This document shows positions 35,347-43,497 of a stretch of 64,000 nucleotides of DNA, one piece after another. The position numbers and the translations under genes are program-made. Positions within the stretch are counted from its first letter, which is position 1, and each line of letters begins with the position of its first letter. The notes beneath the pieces are model-generated. The model made no database searches, was not told the origin of the DNA, and saw nothing but the letters and a program-made list of their open reading frames with translations. The DNA lies in the NCBI RefSeq assembly GCF_003856495.1, contig NZ_CP034118.1, forward strand, positions 1,716,001 through 1,780,000, written 5' to 3'. Origin of the DNA: Staphylospora marina. GTDB lineage: Bacteria; Bacillota; Bacilli; Thermoactinomycetales; Thermoactinomycetaceae.

Positions 35347-35475
35347 ATGCCTTCGGAAATCGCGATGATGTTGAAGGAGTTGTCCGTCTGTGTGGCGTCC
35401 GTGTTCACCGCTTGGCTGGTGATCGAATTTCTGGAGTACAAAGGCTGGATCCGCTTCCATCGGGAAGATGACTGA
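35347..35475 (+). CDS. 42-residue putative membrane protein
   Basis: ATG 35347 has AAAGGAG 8 nt upstream. The product has one hydrophobic helix (CVASVFTAWLVIEFLEY) and a charged C-terminal tail (FHREDD). No family recognised. It converges on the actin-like cassette, whose terminator begins 10 nt later. The SD and clean composition argue it is real. Confidence 0.5.
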   Translation: MPSEIAMMLKELSVCVASVFTAWLVIEFLEYKGWIRFHREDD

Positions 35476-35485
35476 AAAAAAACAA

Positions 35486-35500
35486 GAGTCCCGTGGACTC
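35486..35500 (-). terminator. Terminator of the actin-like ATPase cassette
   Basis: GAGTCC/GGACTC stem followed on the minus strand by TTGTTTTTTTTC. Confidence 0.6.
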
Positions 35501-35549
35501 CCCGTTGTCTCCGGATCGCTCCCTTTATTCATGTTGCTTCTCTTCTTTC

Positions 35550-35780
35550 TCACCCGAACGGCAGGCCGCTGGAGCGAATCTCCTGCACATTCTTTCCGGA
35601 TTCCCGGCGCCGTCCCGGCACCTCCACATCGATCCATCCGTTCTGCCAGGCAAACAACAGATGTTTGACCAGATCGCCCACATTTCGGGTTTTCCTTTCC
35701 AGAAACCGGTACAGTTCCCGTTCAAGCGGATCGGTCAAATCAAACGTCACCCATACGCTTTTGCCCGTCTTCCCGTTCAT
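35550..35780 (-). CDS. Small ParR-like, ribbon-helix-helix-type protein
   Basis: 76 residues. N-terminal beta-strand (SVWVTFDLT) followed by two helices (DPLERELYRFLERKT, NVGDLVKHLLFAWQNG), the layout of RHH DNA-binding proteins including ParR, then a basic Arg/Lys tail. Starts with a 4-nt ATGA overlap at the end of the actin-like gene, exactly where ParR follows ParM in plasmid segregation operons. DNA binding is inferred from fold pattern and context. Confidence 0.65.
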   Translation of the reverse strand: MNGKTGKSVWVTFDLTDPLERELYRFLERKTRNVGDLVKHLLFAWQNGWIDVEVPGRRRESGKNVQEIRSSGLPFG

Positions 35781-36565
35781 GAAATCAGCGCCTTCCCGAC
35801 TTCGTAAAATCCCAGCACATTGGCCATCTGAGGGCTTCTGGCCGCAAAGGCATGCCGGAAATGCCCCTGCATGTGCCGCTCCAGGCGTTTGGCCATCCCG
35901 CCGATCAGCACGACCACATCATCCGAATGCCACTTCTTGGAGAGCGCGGCGGCGATCGCATCGGCCATTTCCCGTTCATTGCTCTCACGCAACGTTTCCC
36001 ATCCGATGGGCAGGGTTCCGGAATCCCGGTCAATGAACACTTTGTCTTTGAACGTGGCGTAATTGGTCGTTTTCGCCCCCACGTCGACAATTCTCACCAA
36101 CCCCGACCTTGGATCGGCGAAAAACGCCCCTCCTCCCTCGATCGTGGTATACACGCGCCGGATCCGGAAACGGGCGGTCCGTCCGTTGACCGTCACCTCA
36201 TGATCCCCTTCCAGAAGGCGCCTCACCGCCATTCGCTCCGCTTCCGTGTAATGAATGATGGGCAAGCCGGTCACGAGGTCCACGTTCCCGTTCGCCCCGG
36301 CCTGGTGGACCGCCGTGACCGTGAGGAGCAACGTTTCTTCCACCGCCTTGGTATCTTGCATGGCCTGACGGGTGAATTCTCCCTCCCGTTCCGCCAACTG
36401 TCCGACAAACCAGCGTTGACCCCGATACACCACTTCCATGTCACCTTCGAGATCCTGCCGGTAATGCCGGTTCCGCCACGCACTCACCTTGCTGGGGAAC
36501 ATGAAGGAATTGCGTTCGGTTTTCACTTTGACAAAACTGCGTCCGCAATCGACGGCTACGAGCAT
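35777..36565 (-). CDS. ParM/StbA-like actin-family ATPase
   Basis: 262 residues. Actin-fold signatures: phosphate-1 AVDCGRSFVKVK at the N-terminus, phosphate-2 IVDVGAKTTNYA near residue 165, adenosine motif VVVLIGGMAKRLE near 225. Size and motif order fit the ParM/StbA/Alp7A branch rather than MreB or FtsA. Such proteins polymerise to move plasmid DNA; this copy lies among housekeeping genes. GGAGGGG is 6 nt before ATG 36565. Cotranscribed with the small gene downstream; msrA upstream has its own terminator. Confidence 0.75.
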   Translation of the reverse strand: MLVAVDCGRSFVKVKTERNSFMFPSKVSAWRNRHYRQDLEGDMEVVYRGQRWFVGQLAEREGEFTRQAMQDTKAVEETLLLTVTAVHQAGANGNVDLVTGLPIIHYTEAERMAVRRLLEGDHEVTVNGRTARFRIRRVYTTIEGGGAFFADPRSGLVRIVDVGAKTTNYATFKDKVFIDRDSGTLPIGWETLRESNEREMADAIAAALSKKWHSDDVVVLIGGMAKRLERHMQGHFRHAFAARSPQMANVLGFYEVGKALIS

Positions 36566-36631
36566 CTGACACCCCTCCGCTTTCATGTTTACGGGGTGGT
36601 CCGCGGCGATATGCCACGGTCAAAAAAAATA

Positions 36632-36653
36632 CCGGTTCCCCCATGGGAACCGG
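36632..36653 (-). terminator. Terminator of msrA
   Basis: CCGGTTCCC/GGGAACCGG stem with a 4-nt loop and TATTTTTTTT on the minus strand. Confidence 0.85.
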
Positions 36654-36764
36654 ATTTGTCCAAGGTTGCCGGACACTCTTTCGCCTGACGCCGGGTCGTC
36701 TGACAGATGCCCCGGGGACGCGGAGATCCCCCGTTTTCGAAAGAATGTCCGCCAAGTTTGTCTC

Positions 36765-37235
36765 TCACAGGCTGCACGATCCGAGACCACGCTTTTGCAA
36801 ATAACGCTGGTGATATTCTTCCGCTCTCCAGAACGTTGACGCAGGAGTGATCTCCGTGGCGATCGGATCCTTGAAACGCCCCGACCGCTCCAATTCCGCC
36901 TTAGAACGTTCGGCTGCCTCTTTTTGTTCCTCCGTGTGCCAGAAAATGACGGAACGATACTGCGTGCCCACGTCGGGCCCCTGCCGGTTGAGCTGGGTCG
37001 GGTCATGACTGTCCCAGAACACCTGGAGAAGCTGTTCGTAGGTCACTTGTTCCGGATCGTATTCCAGATGGACCACTTCCGCATGTCCGGTGGTGTCCGT
37101 GCACACTTCCTCATACGTGGGTTGATCTTTCGTCCCGCCCATATAACCGACCGCGGTGTCCAGCACGCCCGGAATTTTCCGGAACGTTTCTTCCACACCC
37201 CAAAAGCATCCCGCACCGAAAGTTGCCTTTGCCAC
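36765..37235 (-). CDS. msrA: Peptide-methionine (S)-S-oxide reductase MsrA
   Basis: 156 residues. Catalytic GCFWG at residues 9-13, central HPTQ-like [20 protein letters not shown], and C-terminal resolving cysteine in LGSCSL. Reduces methionine-S-sulfoxide with thioredoxin. Lacks the MsrB domain. Carbonic anhydrase is 30 nt upstream, so the pair may share an mRNA. Confidence 0.96.
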   Translation of the reverse strand: MAKATFGAGCFWGVEETFRKIPGVLDTAVGYMGGTKDQPTYEEVCTDTTGHAEVVHLEYDPEQVTYEQLLQVFWDSHDPTQLNRQGPDVGTQYRSVIFWHTEEQKEAAERSKAELERSGRFKDPIATEITPASTFWRAEEYHQRYLQKRGLGSCSL

Positions 37236-37265
37236 AAAGATCCCTCCACCGATATCGTCATGTTT

Positions 37266-37829
37266 TCAAGGGTTTCTGCCGTCATCAATCAGGGTAAGTT
37301 CTCCCGTGCAGGGATCGATCACCAATCCGTGTACCATCACATCCGGAGGCCAGAGCGGGTGATTGCGGAGCAGGGAGACACTTTCCTTCACCCCGTCCTC
37401 CGCCGTGTTGCATCCGGTGAGCCATCGATCCACATCCACTCCCCGGTTCCGAAGCTTTTGCACATTCTCCGGGGGCACTCCGCGGGACCTCAGTCCGCTC
37501 AACACCGGCTCCGCGGAAAGACCGACCATTCCGCAGCCATGATGCCCGATCACCCACACTTCATCCGCCTTGAGCAACGTGACCGCGACCAGCAAACTGC
37601 GCATCACGCTGCCGTAAGGATGCGAGATGAGCGCTCCGGCCGTCTTGATGATTTTGACATCCCCGTTTTTCAGATTGAGTGCCTTGGGAAGAAGCTCCGT
37701 CATCCGGGTGTCCATGCACGAAACGATCACCAGTTGCTTGCGGGGATACTTGCCGGCCAGATAAGGCTCGTATTCCCGATTTTCCACGAACTTCCTGTTG
37801 AATGCCAACACTTCGTCCAGCCTGCTCAA
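37266..37829 (-). CDS. Beta-class carbonic anhydrase
   Basis: 187 residues. Zinc ligands in SCMDTRM (Cys, Asp/Arg pair) and GHHGCGM (His-x2-Cys). Interconverts CO2 and bicarbonate. The family type is the short Firmicutes YvdA/YtiB-like form. SD AGGAGG before ATG 37829. Confidence 0.93.
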   Translation of the reverse strand: MSRLDEVLAFNRKFVENREYEPYLAGKYPRKQLVIVSCMDTRMTELLPKALNLKNGDVKIIKTAGALISHPYGSVMRSLLVAVTLLKADEVWVIGHHGCGMVGLSAEPVLSGLRSRGVPPENVQKLRNRGVDVDRWLTGCNTAEDGVKESVSLLRNHPLWPPDVMVHGLVIDPCTGELTLIDDGRNP

Positions 37830-37939
37830 AGCCCGACCTCCTTTTTCAGGGGTCTGTCAATGTTTTCAATTGTTGGAGACTTCCCGATCCGTTATACTGA
37901 AGAGGACAAATATACAGTCAAAAGGGGTTTTCCATCCGG

Positions 37940-38194
37940 ATGCATACCCGCTTGAAAAAACTATTGCTGAACATTTTCGGCTGGATATTCCTCGTGCTCG
38001 GCATCATCGGATTTTTCACGCCGTTTCTGCAAGGGATCCTCTTCACCCTGATCGGGCTGTCCATGCTTTCCCGGACAAGCCCCTGGGCGAAAAGACTGAT
38101 GGTCAAATTGCGGGAGAAGTATCCCAAGGTGGCGGCGAAATCGGACGAATGGATGGCCAAGTTGCGTTGGCGATCCGGGTCCACCCCGGAATGA
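37940..38194 (+). CDS. Small two-helix membrane protein (PGPGW/YbaN-like)
   Basis: 84 residues: basic N-terminus, two closely spaced hydrophobic segments (LLLNIFGWIFLVLGIIGFFTPF and ILFTLIGLSML), then an amphipathic basic tail (AKRLMVKLREKYPK). Pattern resembles the PGPGW/DUF454-type small transmembrane proteins. Function unknown. AAGGGG sits 12 nt from the ATG; a terminator follows at 38280. Confidence 0.7.
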   Translation: MHTRLKKLLLNIFGWIFLVLGIIGFFTPFLQGILFTLIGLSMLSRTSPWAKRLMVKLREKYPKVAAKSDEWMAKLRWRSGSTPE

Positions 38195-38279
38195 CCGTCG
38201 CTCCTCGGCTTTTCATCCCTTTCCGTTCATCCGAGCCGCCGGACGGCTGTCAGTCGCATAACCGTATGTTCGCAACCCT

Positions 38280-38297
38280 CCCCCGGATTTCCGGGGG
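38280..38297 (+). terminator. Terminator of the small membrane protein gene
   Basis: CCCCCGG/CCGGGGG stem followed by TTTTGC on the plus strand. Confidence 0.65.
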
Positions 38298-38305
38298 TTT
38301 TGCAT

Positions 38306-38935
38306 TCATTTGACGCAAATCACACCCACGCCGTCCCCGATGGGAACCAACAGAGACTCCAGCCTCGGATCTTCGGCGATTCGCCGATTGAACTCCCGAA
38401 TGGCCACTCTTGAGGGGGACTGATCCGACTCATCGAAAATGCGACCTCCCTGGAACAGATTGTCCGCCGTGATCACCGCTCCGGGATTGGCGAGGCGAAT
38501 CGCCTGTTCCAGATAATGATTGTACCCTTGTTTGTCGGCATCGATCAGGAAGAAGTCGAATTTTTCTCCGGAAGCGACCAGTTGCTCCAACCTTTTTGAA
38601 GCATCACCGGTCAGAAAGCGAACTTTTTTGTCGAGACCCGCTTTTTTCACGTTCTCAAGGGCAAAAGCGGCATGCTCCTCTTTCAACTCCAGGGAGATGA
38701 GCTCCCCGTCTTCCGGCAGGGCCCGGGCCATCCAAATGGTACTGTACCCACCGAGCGCACCGATTTCCAGGATTCTTCTGGCGCCGGAAATCCGAACCAA
38801 CAGGTTCAGCAGTTTCCCCACTTCCGGCGGCACGGAAATTCTCGGCATGTTTCGCTCATCCAATCCGGGTGCAATCGAGCTCAACACTTCGTCTTCCCGG
38901 GCATACAAAGAGCGAATATACTCCTTTTCCCGCAC
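38306..38935 (-). CDS. O-methyltransferase, class I SAM-dependent (YrrM-like)
   Basis: 209 residues from GTG 38935 (AAGGGGG 8-9 nt upstream). SAM-binding motif I ILEIGALGGYSTIW, acidic loop ISLELK, DFFLIDADKQGYNHYLE with metal-binding aspartates, and GAVITADNLFQGG, typical of catechol/caffeoyl-CoA-type methyltransferases. In Bacillus YrrM acts as a tRNA hydroxyuridine methyltransferase (TrmR); whether this is the orthologue is likely but unproven. Confidence 0.88.
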   Translation of the reverse strand: MREKEYIRSLYAREDEVLSSIAPGLDERNMPRISVPPEVGKLLNLLVRISGARRILEIGALGGYSTIWMARALPEDGELISLELKEEHAAFALENVKKAGLDKKVRFLTGDASKRLEQLVASGEKFDFFLIDADKQGYNHYLEQAIRLANPGAVITADNLFQGGRIFDESDQSPSRVAIREFNRRIAEDPRLESLLVPIGDGVGVICVK

Positions 38936-39024
38936 GGATCCAGCCCCCTTATTGATTGAGGACACCAAACGTTTCCGGTGCCTTGCTTTCATTTTACCCG
39001 GTTTCCGATTCGCTGTCCAAAAAA

Positions 39025-39054
39025 AGGCATCCCCCTGAATTCAGGGGGATGCCT
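39025..39054 (-). terminator. Terminator of tRNA-Gly
   Basis: Perfect 30-nt palindrome AGGCATCCCCCTGAAT... followed by seven T on the minus strand. Confidence 0.85.
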
Positions 39055-39061
39055 CAATTCC

Positions 39062-39135
39062 TGGAGCGGATGACGGGAATCGAACCCGCGCCGCCAGCTT
39101 GGGAAGCTGGAGTTCTGCCATTGAACTACATCCGC
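39062..39135 (-). tRNA. tRNA-Gly(CCC)
   Basis: Acceptor GCGGATG, anticodon stem CCAGC/GCTGG with loop TTCCCAA (CCC), T-loop TTCGATT, discriminator T, encoded CCA. Confidence 0.95.
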
Positions 39136-39154
39136 ATGTTTTGATTTTGACCTG

Positions 39155-39183
39155 ATTATATCATGTTCCTTCGATTTTTTCAA
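39155..39183 (-). promoter_or_regulatory. SigmaA promoter of tRNA-Gly
   Basis: TTGAAA (39178-39183), 17-nt spacer, TATAAT (39155-39160) on the minus strand. Confidence 0.75.
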
Positions 39184-39216
39184 CCCCCCGCTTTTTTTCT
39201 CCTCACCCGAAAAAGA

Positions 39217-39230
39217 CCCCCGAAAGGGGG
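39217..39230 (-). terminator. Terminator of the DUF4190-like gene
   Basis: CCCCC-GAAA-GGGGG hairpin followed by TCTTTTTC on the minus strand. Confidence 0.6.
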
Positions 39231-39247
39231 CCTTGTGACCGGAATCA

Positions 39248-39598
39248 TCAGAATATGATTCGAAACGGCAGCACCAACGAAGAGATGATCAGAGCGATCA
39301 CGCCCAAAGCCACTCCCCACCATCCCCGGGAGCTTCCTCCCCGGGTCGCGATGACACCCAGGACAATCCCCGCGGGCGCCAGCACGAAGGGCAGCCAGAA
39401 AAACGCCAAAACCGACAAAACAATGGAGGTGATTCCGAGACCTTCGCCCCGATCAGCCTTCTCCTCCCGTTCGTTGTTCATGGACGGATTCCGAACGGGT
39501 CCGGCCGAAGTGATTTCAGCGGCAAATTCTTCGTCACGAACCGGTTCATAACGGTTCGGCCGGTTCAGTTTTGACCGTTTGCGACGATGTTTGCTCAT
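39248..39598 (-). CDS. Small membrane protein with two C-terminal TM helices (DUF4190-like)
   Basis: 116 residues. Highly basic N-terminus (SKHRRKRSKLNR), polar linker with acidic stretch, then LGITSIVLSVLAFFWLPFVLAPAGIVLGVIA and a second helix GVALGVIALIISSLVL. The GxxSIVLSVL...GIVLGVIA pattern resembles DUF4190. GGGAGG precedes ATG 39598. Function unknown. Confidence 0.75.
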   Translation of the reverse strand: MSKHRRKRSKLNRPNRYEPVRDEEFAAEITSAGPVRNPSMNNEREEKADRGEGLGITSIVLSVLAFFWLPFVLAPAGIVLGVIATRGGSSRGWWGVALGVIALIISSLVLPFRIIF

Positions 39599-39669
39599 GG
39601 TTTTCCTCCCTTGATTCCGGTCTTCCCCTAGTATGCGTTGTTTGCCTTGCAAGTACGGTGTCAAAAAAA

Positions 39670-39688
39670 ACCACCCGCAAAGGGTGGT
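39670..39688 (-). terminator. Terminator of the oppA-like gene
   Basis: ACCACCC/GGGTGGT hairpin with TTTTTTTT on the minus strand. Confidence 0.8.
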
Positions 39689-39704
39689 GTCAAAAGGAAC
39701 GTCT

Positions 39705-41312
39705 TCATTTTTCCGCTTTCGTGTAATCGGAAGGCCCCACCGGATGCCGGAGGATTCCCTTCACCCCGGGCTGCTCGATGACCGCGGATGTATAGAAATA
39801 CAGCGGGAAGATCGGCATTTCCTCAAACAGGATCTTCTCGGCTTCGCGGAGATATTCGTCACGCTTGGCGATGTCCGGTTCGGCCGCCGCTTTTTTCAAC
39901 AACTCATCGTAGCGGGCGTTGCTCCAATTGGTCCGGTTCATGGAGTGATCGGTCTGAAAGCTTTCCAGATAGTTGTAGGCATCGTTGTAGTCGGCCAAAA
40001 AGCTGGAGGTGGTCATGATAAAGTTTTTGTTTTTCTGGTCGGCGAGATGAACTTTGCGCTCCTTGGCTTGCAGGACGATCTCCACGCCAAGGTTTTTGCG
40101 GATCATCTCCTGAACGGCTTCGGCCACCTTCTTGTTCTTGTCTGTCGCGTTGCTGTACATCAGCGTCACTTCCGGCAATTTGTTCCAGCCTTTTTCCTTC
40201 ATGCCTTCCTGAAGCAACCGCTTTGCTTCTTCGATGTTCCCGTCTTCGATCAGATTGCCGCCTTTATTGCGGAAATCTCCGGGAACCGAAGGTGCCACGT
40301 ATCCGTAGGCGGGAATTTCCACTCCGCCCAACACCCGGTCGACGATCAAACGGCGGTCAACGGCAAGGGCGAATGCCTTGCGGATCTTGGGATGGGTGAA
40401 CGGTTCCTTTTCCACGTTGAACCTGAAAAATGCCAGCCCGTTCCCTTCCGAGAGCTTCACCTCATTGTTTTTCACCATCTCTTCCAGCAAATCGGAAGGA
40501 ATGGCCCCTTTGCCCACCACATCGAGCTTCCGGGTTTTGAACAGGGAGTACACGGTCTTGCTGTCGCTGATGACGGAGAAGTGGATGCCGTCCGGCTTCA
40601 CGCCCTCTTTGTCCCGATAGTGCTCGTTCCGAATGAATTTCAGATGGGAATCATGCTTCCATTCGGCCAATTTGAACGCACCGTTGGACACCAGCGTGGA
40701 GGCTTCGTGGAAGAGATCCGGATTTTTCTCCACTTCCTTTTTCGGCACGGGAAAATAGGTGGGATAGGCGGTCAGTTGCAAAAAAGCCGGAGTGGGACGC
40801 GCCAGTTTCACTTCCAGCGTCCGGTCGTCCAGCGCTTTCACCCCCACCTGGTCGGCACTGCCTTTCCCGGTGTTGAACGCCTCCGCTCCTTCGATGAAAT
40901 AAAGCAGAAATGCCGGTTCGGCCGCCGTTTCGGGATCAAGCACCCGTTTCCAGGCAAACTCAAAATCGTGGGCGGTCACCGGTTCCCCGTTTGACCATTT
41001 GGCTTGTCGCAAAGTGAACGTGTACGTCAGTCCGTCCTCGCTCACTTTCACATCTTCCGCCGCGGCCGGTTTCGGCTGGTGCCGCTCATCCAGCCGCATC
41101 AGCCCTTCAAACAGATTGTTTACGAGGTCCAGTGAATCCTCGTCAAACGCTTTGGCGGGATCAAGGGAAGGCGGCTCACCGGAAAGAGCGAGGCGAAGCA
41201 CCTTTTCTCCCGCTTCGGGATTGTTCGCTTCCGAGGTGCACCCGGCCATTCCCGACACAACAATCAATGCCAGCAGGACAGAAATGATGCGAAGCCGTCC
41301 CTTTGAGAACAT
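39705..41312 (-). CDS. oppA: Oligopeptide-binding lipoprotein (OppA type)
   Basis: 535 residues. Lipobox SGMAGC (residues 20-25), SBP_bac_5 fold: EPPSLDPAKAFDEDS, FEGLMR, ANWSNGEPVTAHDF-type motif, LVSNGAFKLAEW, ALAVDR. Captures short peptides for an Opp/Dpp ABC importer. No permease or ATPase genes adjoin it, so it either serves a system elsewhere or acts as an orphan sensor. Own terminator. Confidence 0.93.
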   Translation of the reverse strand: MFSKGRLRIISVLLALIVVSGMAGCTSEANNPEAGEKVLRLALSGEPPSLDPAKAFDEDSLDLVNNLFEGLMRLDERHQPKPAAAEDVKVSEDGLTYTFTLRQAKWSNGEPVTAHDFEFAWKRVLDPETAAEPAFLLYFIEGAEAFNTGKGSADQVGVKALDDRTLEVKLARPTPAFLQLTAYPTYFPVPKKEVEKNPDLFHEASTLVSNGAFKLAEWKHDSHLKFIRNEHYRDKEGVKPDGIHFSVISDSKTVYSLFKTRKLDVVGKGAIPSDLLEEMVKNNEVKLSEGNGLAFFRFNVEKEPFTHPKIRKAFALAVDRRLIVDRVLGGVEIPAYGYVAPSVPGDFRNKGGNLIEDGNIEEAKRLLQEGMKEKGWNKLPEVTLMYSNATDKNKKVAEAVQEMIRKNLGVEIVLQAKERKVHLADQKNKNFIMTTSSFLADYNDAYNYLESFQTDHSMNRTNWSNARYDELLKKAAAEPDIAKRDEYLREAEKILFEEMPIFPLYFYTSAVIEQPGVKGILRHPVGPSDYTKAEK

Positions 41313-41412
41313 GGTTCCCTCCTTGAAATATTGAGGAATCGAATCGATACTGACAGACTTTTTCGATAAAAATCTTCAAAACCCTTTACGTTTCTCCGAA
41401 AATCACGGGCCG

Positions 41413-42753
41413 TCATTCCGTTTCTCTGAGCAAAACCCGGATGAACCGGTCCTGAAGCTGCTCTCCCCGGAATCCGGACAGCAATCCGCAGATCATCAGG
41501 GAGAACGAGTGGCTCACCTTTCCGTCTCTGAGCAGGTATCCGGACAACGTCTTCACGCCGCTCAGCGTCCCCGTCTTGGCGCGAACCGTCCATCCCTTTG
41601 GGAGAGGCGGCCGATTTTTCAGGGTTCCGGACTTTCCGTATTCGGGAAGACTGCTGAAAAAAACGGGAAATGACGGATGATGCCGCATGCCCGTGAGCAG
41701 CCGGCACAAACTGTCCGGCGACGACAAATTGTACACGGACAGGCCGGATCCGTCCGCAGAAAAAGCAGGCCCCTCGAATCCTGCCGACTTCAGGATTTTT
41801 CCTGCGGCGGCAATCCCCGTTTCCCGTTCCGCCTTTCCCTCTGCATCAAGACCGATCATCCGAAGCAGCACTTCCGCCGCCAAATTGCGGCTTTCCCGGT
41901 TGATGATGCAAAGCACGTCCCGCAGCGGGGAAACGGACAGGTCCGCTCCGTGTTTTTCCCATTCTTCGGGGATGCTCCCGCTGATCCACCGGCTGACGGA
42001 GACCCCGGCTTTTCCCAAGAGATCGCCGAACACGGTACGGAACAAAGAGAGTCCGGGTCTGACCGCACACTCGATTTCTTCCTCATCACGATGAATCATG
42101 CCGCTGATCCGGTAACGAAATTTTCCCGTTCGCAGGATGCTGCAGCGTGAATCAGGATCATCGGAAAACCTCAAACCGGAGAAGTCCGCGAACAGGCGAT
42201 GAGCCGCGGGACCGGTCGGAACCGGAACGGGACGATCATCCTTTCCTTTCTTGACGGAAACCGTCACTCTGTTGTATTCGAGGTTCAGCGCATGAACGGG
42301 TGCCGCCCAACCGGCATCCAAATCATCGACGGTCCAACCTGGCGCATGGCGTTCGGGAGGAAACAGGGAATCATCCAGCCATACCCGTACGGACCGGTGT
42401 CCCCGACGTTTCATCCACCGGACCACCCGCTCCAGGCCGTCCGCGGCGAACAGCGGATCTCCTCCCCCGCGGATCCACAACGTATCCCCGTGCAACCCGA
42501 ATCGTGTCACAAAGGGATGATCCGGGGACCATTTCAGCAATGCAGCCACGGTGACCCAAAGCTTGTGGTTGGAGGCGGGAGGGAAATGTTCCCCTCCATG
42601 CTGTTCCACCTTCAATCCCGTTCGCTCATCCTGTACGGAATATCCGACACGCGCCCCCCTCTCCCCCGTCTCCCGTTTCCAATCCGACACTTCCCGGGCC
42701 AGTGCCCGTTCAAGCACGGGATGCACTTCCGTTCTCTCCGAAACAACCGTCAA
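41413..42753 (-). CDS. Peptidase S13 D-Ala-D-Ala carboxypeptidase/endopeptidase (PBP4/DacC type) without signal peptide
   Basis: 446 residues. The penicillin-binding triad is intact: SNHK (SxxK, near residue 61), SRN (SxN), and AKTG (KTG) near the C-terminus, with the large insert domain typical of class C PBPs. Such enzymes trim or cut peptidoglycan peptides outside the membrane. The N-terminus (MTVVSERTEVHPVLERAL) is hydrophilic with no signal peptide and no in-frame start further upstream, which is unusual. Its start overlaps the preceding DUF1499-like gene by 44 nt. Confidence 0.88.
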   Translation of the reverse strand: MTVVSERTEVHPVLERALAREVSDWKRETGERGARVGYSVQDERTGLKVEQHGGEHFPPASNHKLWVTVAALLKWSPDHPFVTRFGLHGDTLWIRGGGDPLFAADGLERVVRWMKRRGHRSVRVWLDDSLFPPERHAPGWTVDDLDAGWAAPVHALNLEYNRVTVSVKKGKDDRPVPVPTGPAAHRLFADFSGLRFSDDPDSRCSILRTGKFRYRISGMIHRDEEEIECAVRPGLSLFRTVFGDLLGKAGVSVSRWISGSIPEEWEKHGADLSVSPLRDVLCIINRESRNLAAEVLLRMIGLDAEGKAERETGIAAAGKILKSAGFEGPAFSADGSGLSVYNLSSPDSLCRLLTGMRHHPSFPVFFSSLPEYGKSGTLKNRPPLPKGWTVRAKTGTLSGVKTLSGYLLRDGKVSHSFSLMICGLLSGFRGEQLQDRFIRVLLRETE

Positions 42754-43096
42754 GTTGCGCCCAGATCCGGCGGATGATCGACCGGTTCAACCCCGGATCC
42801 ACTCCGAATCTGAGAGCGGCATGAATATCCACCGCGGTTTGCACCGGACTCACCCGGGTGGCCGTGATCACGACATCATGAATGAGTCCCAAACGATTTC
42901 GACACTCCAGCGTGGCTTCCCCCCGCTCCCGGTCCAGATGGACCAGACGGAAACCGGAGAGTCGATCGATGATTTCGGAAATTTTCTCCATGACCGCTCG
43001 CTGCTGTACACGGTAATACCGGGTTTTCAGGTCAGGCTCGGGCGCATGGTCCGTCGTTTCGGTCACTCCCGAAAAAAAACGGCGGAATGCTGACAT
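42710..43096 (-). CDS. DUF1499-like protein
   Basis: 128 residues. The C-terminal half (ATLECRNRLGLIHDVVITAT, AVDIHAALRFGVDPGLNRSIIRRI) follows the DUF1499 pattern, an envelope-associated domain of unknown function. No signal peptide. AGAGGAGGAG precedes ATG 43096. Middle gene of a gpsB-DUF1499-S13 operon. Confidence 0.65.
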   Translation of the reverse strand: MSAFRRFFSGVTETTDHAPEPDLKTRYYRVQQRAVMEKISEIIDRLSGFRLVHLDRERGEATLECRNRLGLIHDVVITATRVSPVQTAVDIHAALRFGVDPGLNRSIIRRIWAQLDGCFGENGSASRA

Positions 43097-43115
43097 AAGG
43101 CTCCTCCTCTGCAAT

Positions 43116-43385
43116 TCAGCGACGGAAATATTGTTCAAGTCGATCAAGCCTCATCAAAATGTCACGGATCACCGCGTCGTATTTGTCCGTATTTCCTTCC
43201 GGTGACCGGGGAGGTTGATTTTCCAATTCTTTGATTTGTTTCTTCAGTTGCTCGTTTTCCTGAAGGACATCTTCATAACTTCTGATGACCTGATCCAGGA
43301 AATCGTTGACCTCGTCCTTGTCATATCCCCGGATGGATTGCTTGAAATCCTTGTTGAAAATATCCATCGGCGTCAATCGTCTCAT
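43116..43385 (-). CDS. gpsB: GpsB/DivIVA-domain cell division protein
   Basis: 89 residues. N-terminal DivIVA/GpsB membrane-binding motif (LTPMDIFNKDFKQSIRGYDKDEVNDFLDQV), a coiled coil (QENEQLKKQIKELE) and a short C-terminal domain ending RLDRLEQYFRR. GpsB links division and elongation enzymes, including penicillin-binding proteins, at the septum. The neighbouring S13 peptidase fits that role. The SD is weak and about 12 nt away; ATG 43385 matches the family N-terminus. Confidence 0.88.
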   Translation of the reverse strand: MRRLTPMDIFNKDFKQSIRGYDKDEVNDFLDQVIRSYEDVLQENEQLKKQIKELENQPPRSPEGNTDKYDAVIRDILMRLDRLEQYFRR

Positions 43386-43472
43386 AGAAAAACTACACTC
43401 CCCGAATGATGAATTCTTCAAAAAATATTATATCAACTTGAAGGACTCATCCAATAGCTATGCAAAAAAAAA

Positions 43473-43497
43473 GGGACCTGATCAAAGGGCAGGTCCC
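43473..43497 (-). terminator. Terminator of the yhcN-like gene
   Basis: GGGACCTG/CAGGTCCC stem with eight to nine T on the minus strand. Confidence 0.75.

Noticed and set aside
35468-35668. 66-codon plus frame with a hydrophobic stretch
   Set aside because: Weak SD; overlaps the cassette terminator and runs antisense to the RHH-like gene.
39633-40994. 453-codon plus-strand open frame
   Set aside because: Antisense to the OppA-type gene; Phe/His/Gly-rich shadow.
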